Source of the DNA: Cardinalis cardinalis
Taxonomy: Eukaryota > Chordata > Aves > Passeriformes > Cardinalidae
Assembly (NCBI GenBank): GCA_014549065.1
Contig: JACDOX010000170.1
Span: forward strand, 247,956-311,955
Reading direction: 5' to 3'
Length of the DNA stretch: 64,000 bases
The notes beneath the pieces were generated by a model. It did not search any database. It saw only the letters and a list, made by a program, of their open reading frames with translations, and was not told the DNA's origin. Made by a program: the position numbers and the translations under genes. Below, piece by piece: positions 61,788-64,000 of this stretch (position 1 is the first letter of the stretch; every line of letters begins with the position of its first letter).

Positions 61788-64000
61788 GTACCGCCTGGTT
61801 CTGGGCAGCTGTGCTCAGGGTGCCTCGTGCACTCACTGCTGCCACACCATTATCCCTAATCCCAAGCCTTTTTNAAATAGATTATGTGACCAGTTTTTCT
61901 CTTTGGTCTTGATGTTAATCCAAAAAGAAAGTACTTGTACCTTGCTGAGCTGATACGAGCAAATCCAGTTATCCAGTGGTCTTTGAAAGGTGCATACATT
62001 AAAGGTGGTGGGATCAACACTTCTTGGGGCTTTTAAAAAGTATATGTTGAAGGCAAGCGGGTGTTGTACTGTGAAGTTACTGATTTGCTTTTGAGAGAGG
62101 AGGGAAAGAAAGAAAGAAATATCATGTAGGAAAATGAAGAGGGCATTGGGACTTTGGTTCCAGGAGCCTTCAAGATTAAATTTCCAGTCACCAGGTTCTC
62201 CTGGATTTTCTTGGATCTATTCATGTGCCCGGCAGGAGTTGAACACATGGTGAAGGTGTCAGGAAAGCCTCAGCTGGAGGTGAATCTGCCAAGGGACATG
62301 AAGGGCAATGAGAAGGATTTCTAGGTTGTATCCACACAGGAGGAGCTAGGCAGAGGTGGATTTGCTGTGGAATGGGCACAGCTCCTGGTGACAGAGGACA
62401 TGGAGAAGGTCAGGNAGCTCAGTGCCACCTTCAGTTTGCCCCTTACTGGTAGGACTGGCCTTCACCAACCCTANGTCTCTGAGACCCTGGTGAGATCTGG
62501 AGCAAGAGAGTCTTACCCTTGGTGGAGAATTGGGATGGGAAACATCTAAACAAGCTGGATATGCACCTAAAGAAGCTGGATGTCCCACGCTCTGTGTAGA
62601 ATTCTGGCTTCAGTTCTGGATTCTGAGTCCAGCAGGGATGACCATGGGCCTGGAGCATCTGATGGGCAAGGATCAGGCTGGAGAGGATCAGACTCAGGAT
62701 CTCTCCCCATGTGTGCAAACATCTGATGGGGGATGTGGAGAGGACGGGCCAGGCTCTGCTCCAGCTGCCTCGTGACAGGGGTTGGAGTTGGCAGTGTCCA
62801 AAGGTCCCGGCAGCCTCGGTGTNCTGTGCTGCCCTGGGACGTGTTTGTACAGTTCCAGGGAGCCCAGAGCAGGTGCCCCCTCACAAAGGGGCTCTAATTC
62901 AGATGATTTTTGTTCAGTGCTGCCGGGCTGGGATGGAGGAGCTGGCGAGGCGCTGTACAATGTGCTAAATGCCCTCAGAAAGAGCAGTAATTGCCTTGAT
63001 TGCCCATTGTTCCGTGGCCGGCAGGAGCGTGGGACCCTGCGTGAGAGCTCTGCAGAGCTGCCAAATCGCTTCCTCCGAGCGGGAATGCCCCGGCAGGGCA
63101 GCACGTGGGATCCCAGCTGCATGGAAACCTTCTGGGAGCATCTCTGAGTGCCCAGCTTACATGCATCAGCCTTTCTCTGGTTTTGAAGGAGAAGAGCCCT
63201 TTGATGTGTGTTTTGTCAGAGGATTCTCCTGCCGCTGGCGGTGCCGTTCCGTGGCGCGGTTCCAAACCGCGCGCAGGATCCGCTGCTGCCTTTGGCCAGC
63301 ACCCGCAGCTATAGGAGCGCGCTTGGATTCCAGCCAGGGCAGAAACTTGGCCTGAGCTNTTCCCTGGCCTGAACAATTCCATTTCCCAAACAGCAGGTAG
63401 CTGTAGTCAGCTCTGAGAGAAGAAGGGATTTCTTTTCTTAAGAACAACAACAAAAAAGGTAGAGCAGCTTTTCCAGTGTAATCCTCTTTCTGCCTGCCTG
63501 CCTTGAGGTTTGTCCTTCTNCCTCAGCCCCAAAGGGAAGGCACGAGTGTCTGATCCTCCAAAATCTTGGTGTCTGCAGCTGGTACATGTAACTGAGCTCC
63601 CTGCAGTAGTGCCAGAGGACTCGCTGCCTGAAGGACCAGGGAAGGGCTCTCCAGGAATTGCACTTCACATTTGAATGAGGAGTGAGCTGGGATCACCTGC
63701 CTGGTGCAGGCGTGTGCTGGGCACCCCGAGCCTTTCCAGGCTGTTGGCAGCTGTGGGAGCTGATGGGCAAGCACAGGGCAGTGCCAGTCGTGCTGGAGGA
63801 GCTGCTGTGCTGAGGAGGAGGAGGTCTCTGGGTGCTCGGGCAGCTGCAGTGCTGTGCNCTCTGCATCAGGCAGCCCTTCCCTTCCCAGTACAGCCCCAGT
63901 TTGCTCCATGTGGATGCTGTTCCACAGCCCTCCGTGGGGCTGGAGGAGCTGCAGTACCCTCCCCAATAAATGCAAGGACTGGGATGAGCAGTGGATGCTT
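61788..64000. other. Intron 46, 5' part
   Basis: 2,213 bp to the window end. Holds a sense CR1 piece at 62.3-62.8 kb. I searched for the next ITPR1 exon and did not find it. Confidence 0.7.
62345..62790 (+). mobile_element. CR1 LINE, internal plus 3' segments, sense
   Basis: First part resembles a CR1 internal region: gctcagtgccaccttc, ctctgagaccctggtgagat, ctggagcaagagagtcttac, ttggtggagaa. It jumps near 62590 to a 3' region (ggagcatctgatgggcaagg, then catctgatgggggatgtgga, ggccaggctctgctcc). Internally deleted; no usable frame. Confidence 0.7.

Noticed and set aside
61788..64000. Next ITPR1 exon (NFLRCQNN...)
   Set aside because: Looked for in all frames of the last 2.2 kb without success; it must lie beyond the window.

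Overview
The window is a piece of a bird genome, probably a songbird. The evidence is a set of CR1 LINE 3'-end fragments scattered through the introns and two copies of an LTR family of the kind common in passerines. Every protein-coding signal I can support belongs to one gene on the + strand: ITPR1, the type 1 inositol 1,4,5-trisphosphate receptor, an ER Ca2+-release channel. The window starts and ends inside introns. Neither the promoter and N-terminal suppressor domain nor the transmembrane pore and C-terminus are present.

Thirty constitutive exons lie in order without a missing exon. They encode about residues 384-1985 in the usual rodent numbering. Counting with alternative exon SII as exons 40-42, they match mammalian exons 14-39 and 43-46. 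Exons 14-18 carry the end of the second beta-trefoil and the first armadillo (RIH) region, with the inositol-phosphate contacts R504/K508/R511 and Y567/R568/K569. Exons 19-36 form the central solenoid. Exon 37 has the calmodulin-binding stretch and the PKA site near S1589, and exon 43 has the second PKA site near S1755. Between exons 39 and 43 an intron of 17.8 kb holds three in-phase microexons at 30271, 39867 and 41390. They are the avian SII cassette (A, B, C) of the neuronal long isoform. Exons 45-46 at 60.8-61.8 kb follow a 14 kb intron that contains a 630-base assembly gap.

Non-coding content: about 15 CR1 fragments (13 antisense to ITPR1), a 384-bp sense solo LTR in intron 37, an antisense LTR-derived block in intron 43, a roughly 71-bp minisatellite of 13 units at 33.8-34.7 kb, and a 200-250 bp tandem repeat in intron 20. 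That repeat has copied the exon 21 splice acceptor three times. Single N bases occur every few hundred bases, inside exons as well.

Points most worth checking: (1) the duplicated splice junctions before exon 21; (2) the 83-bp frame-breaking insertion in exon 36; (3) the GA instead of GT donor after exon 26; (4) replacement of the DEVD caspase-3 site in exon 45; (5) the diverged SII cassette with two tandem NAGNAG acceptors; (6) a 71-bp duplication of the intron 37 donor region, later split by an LTR. I found no unrelated gene, RNA gene or novel system.
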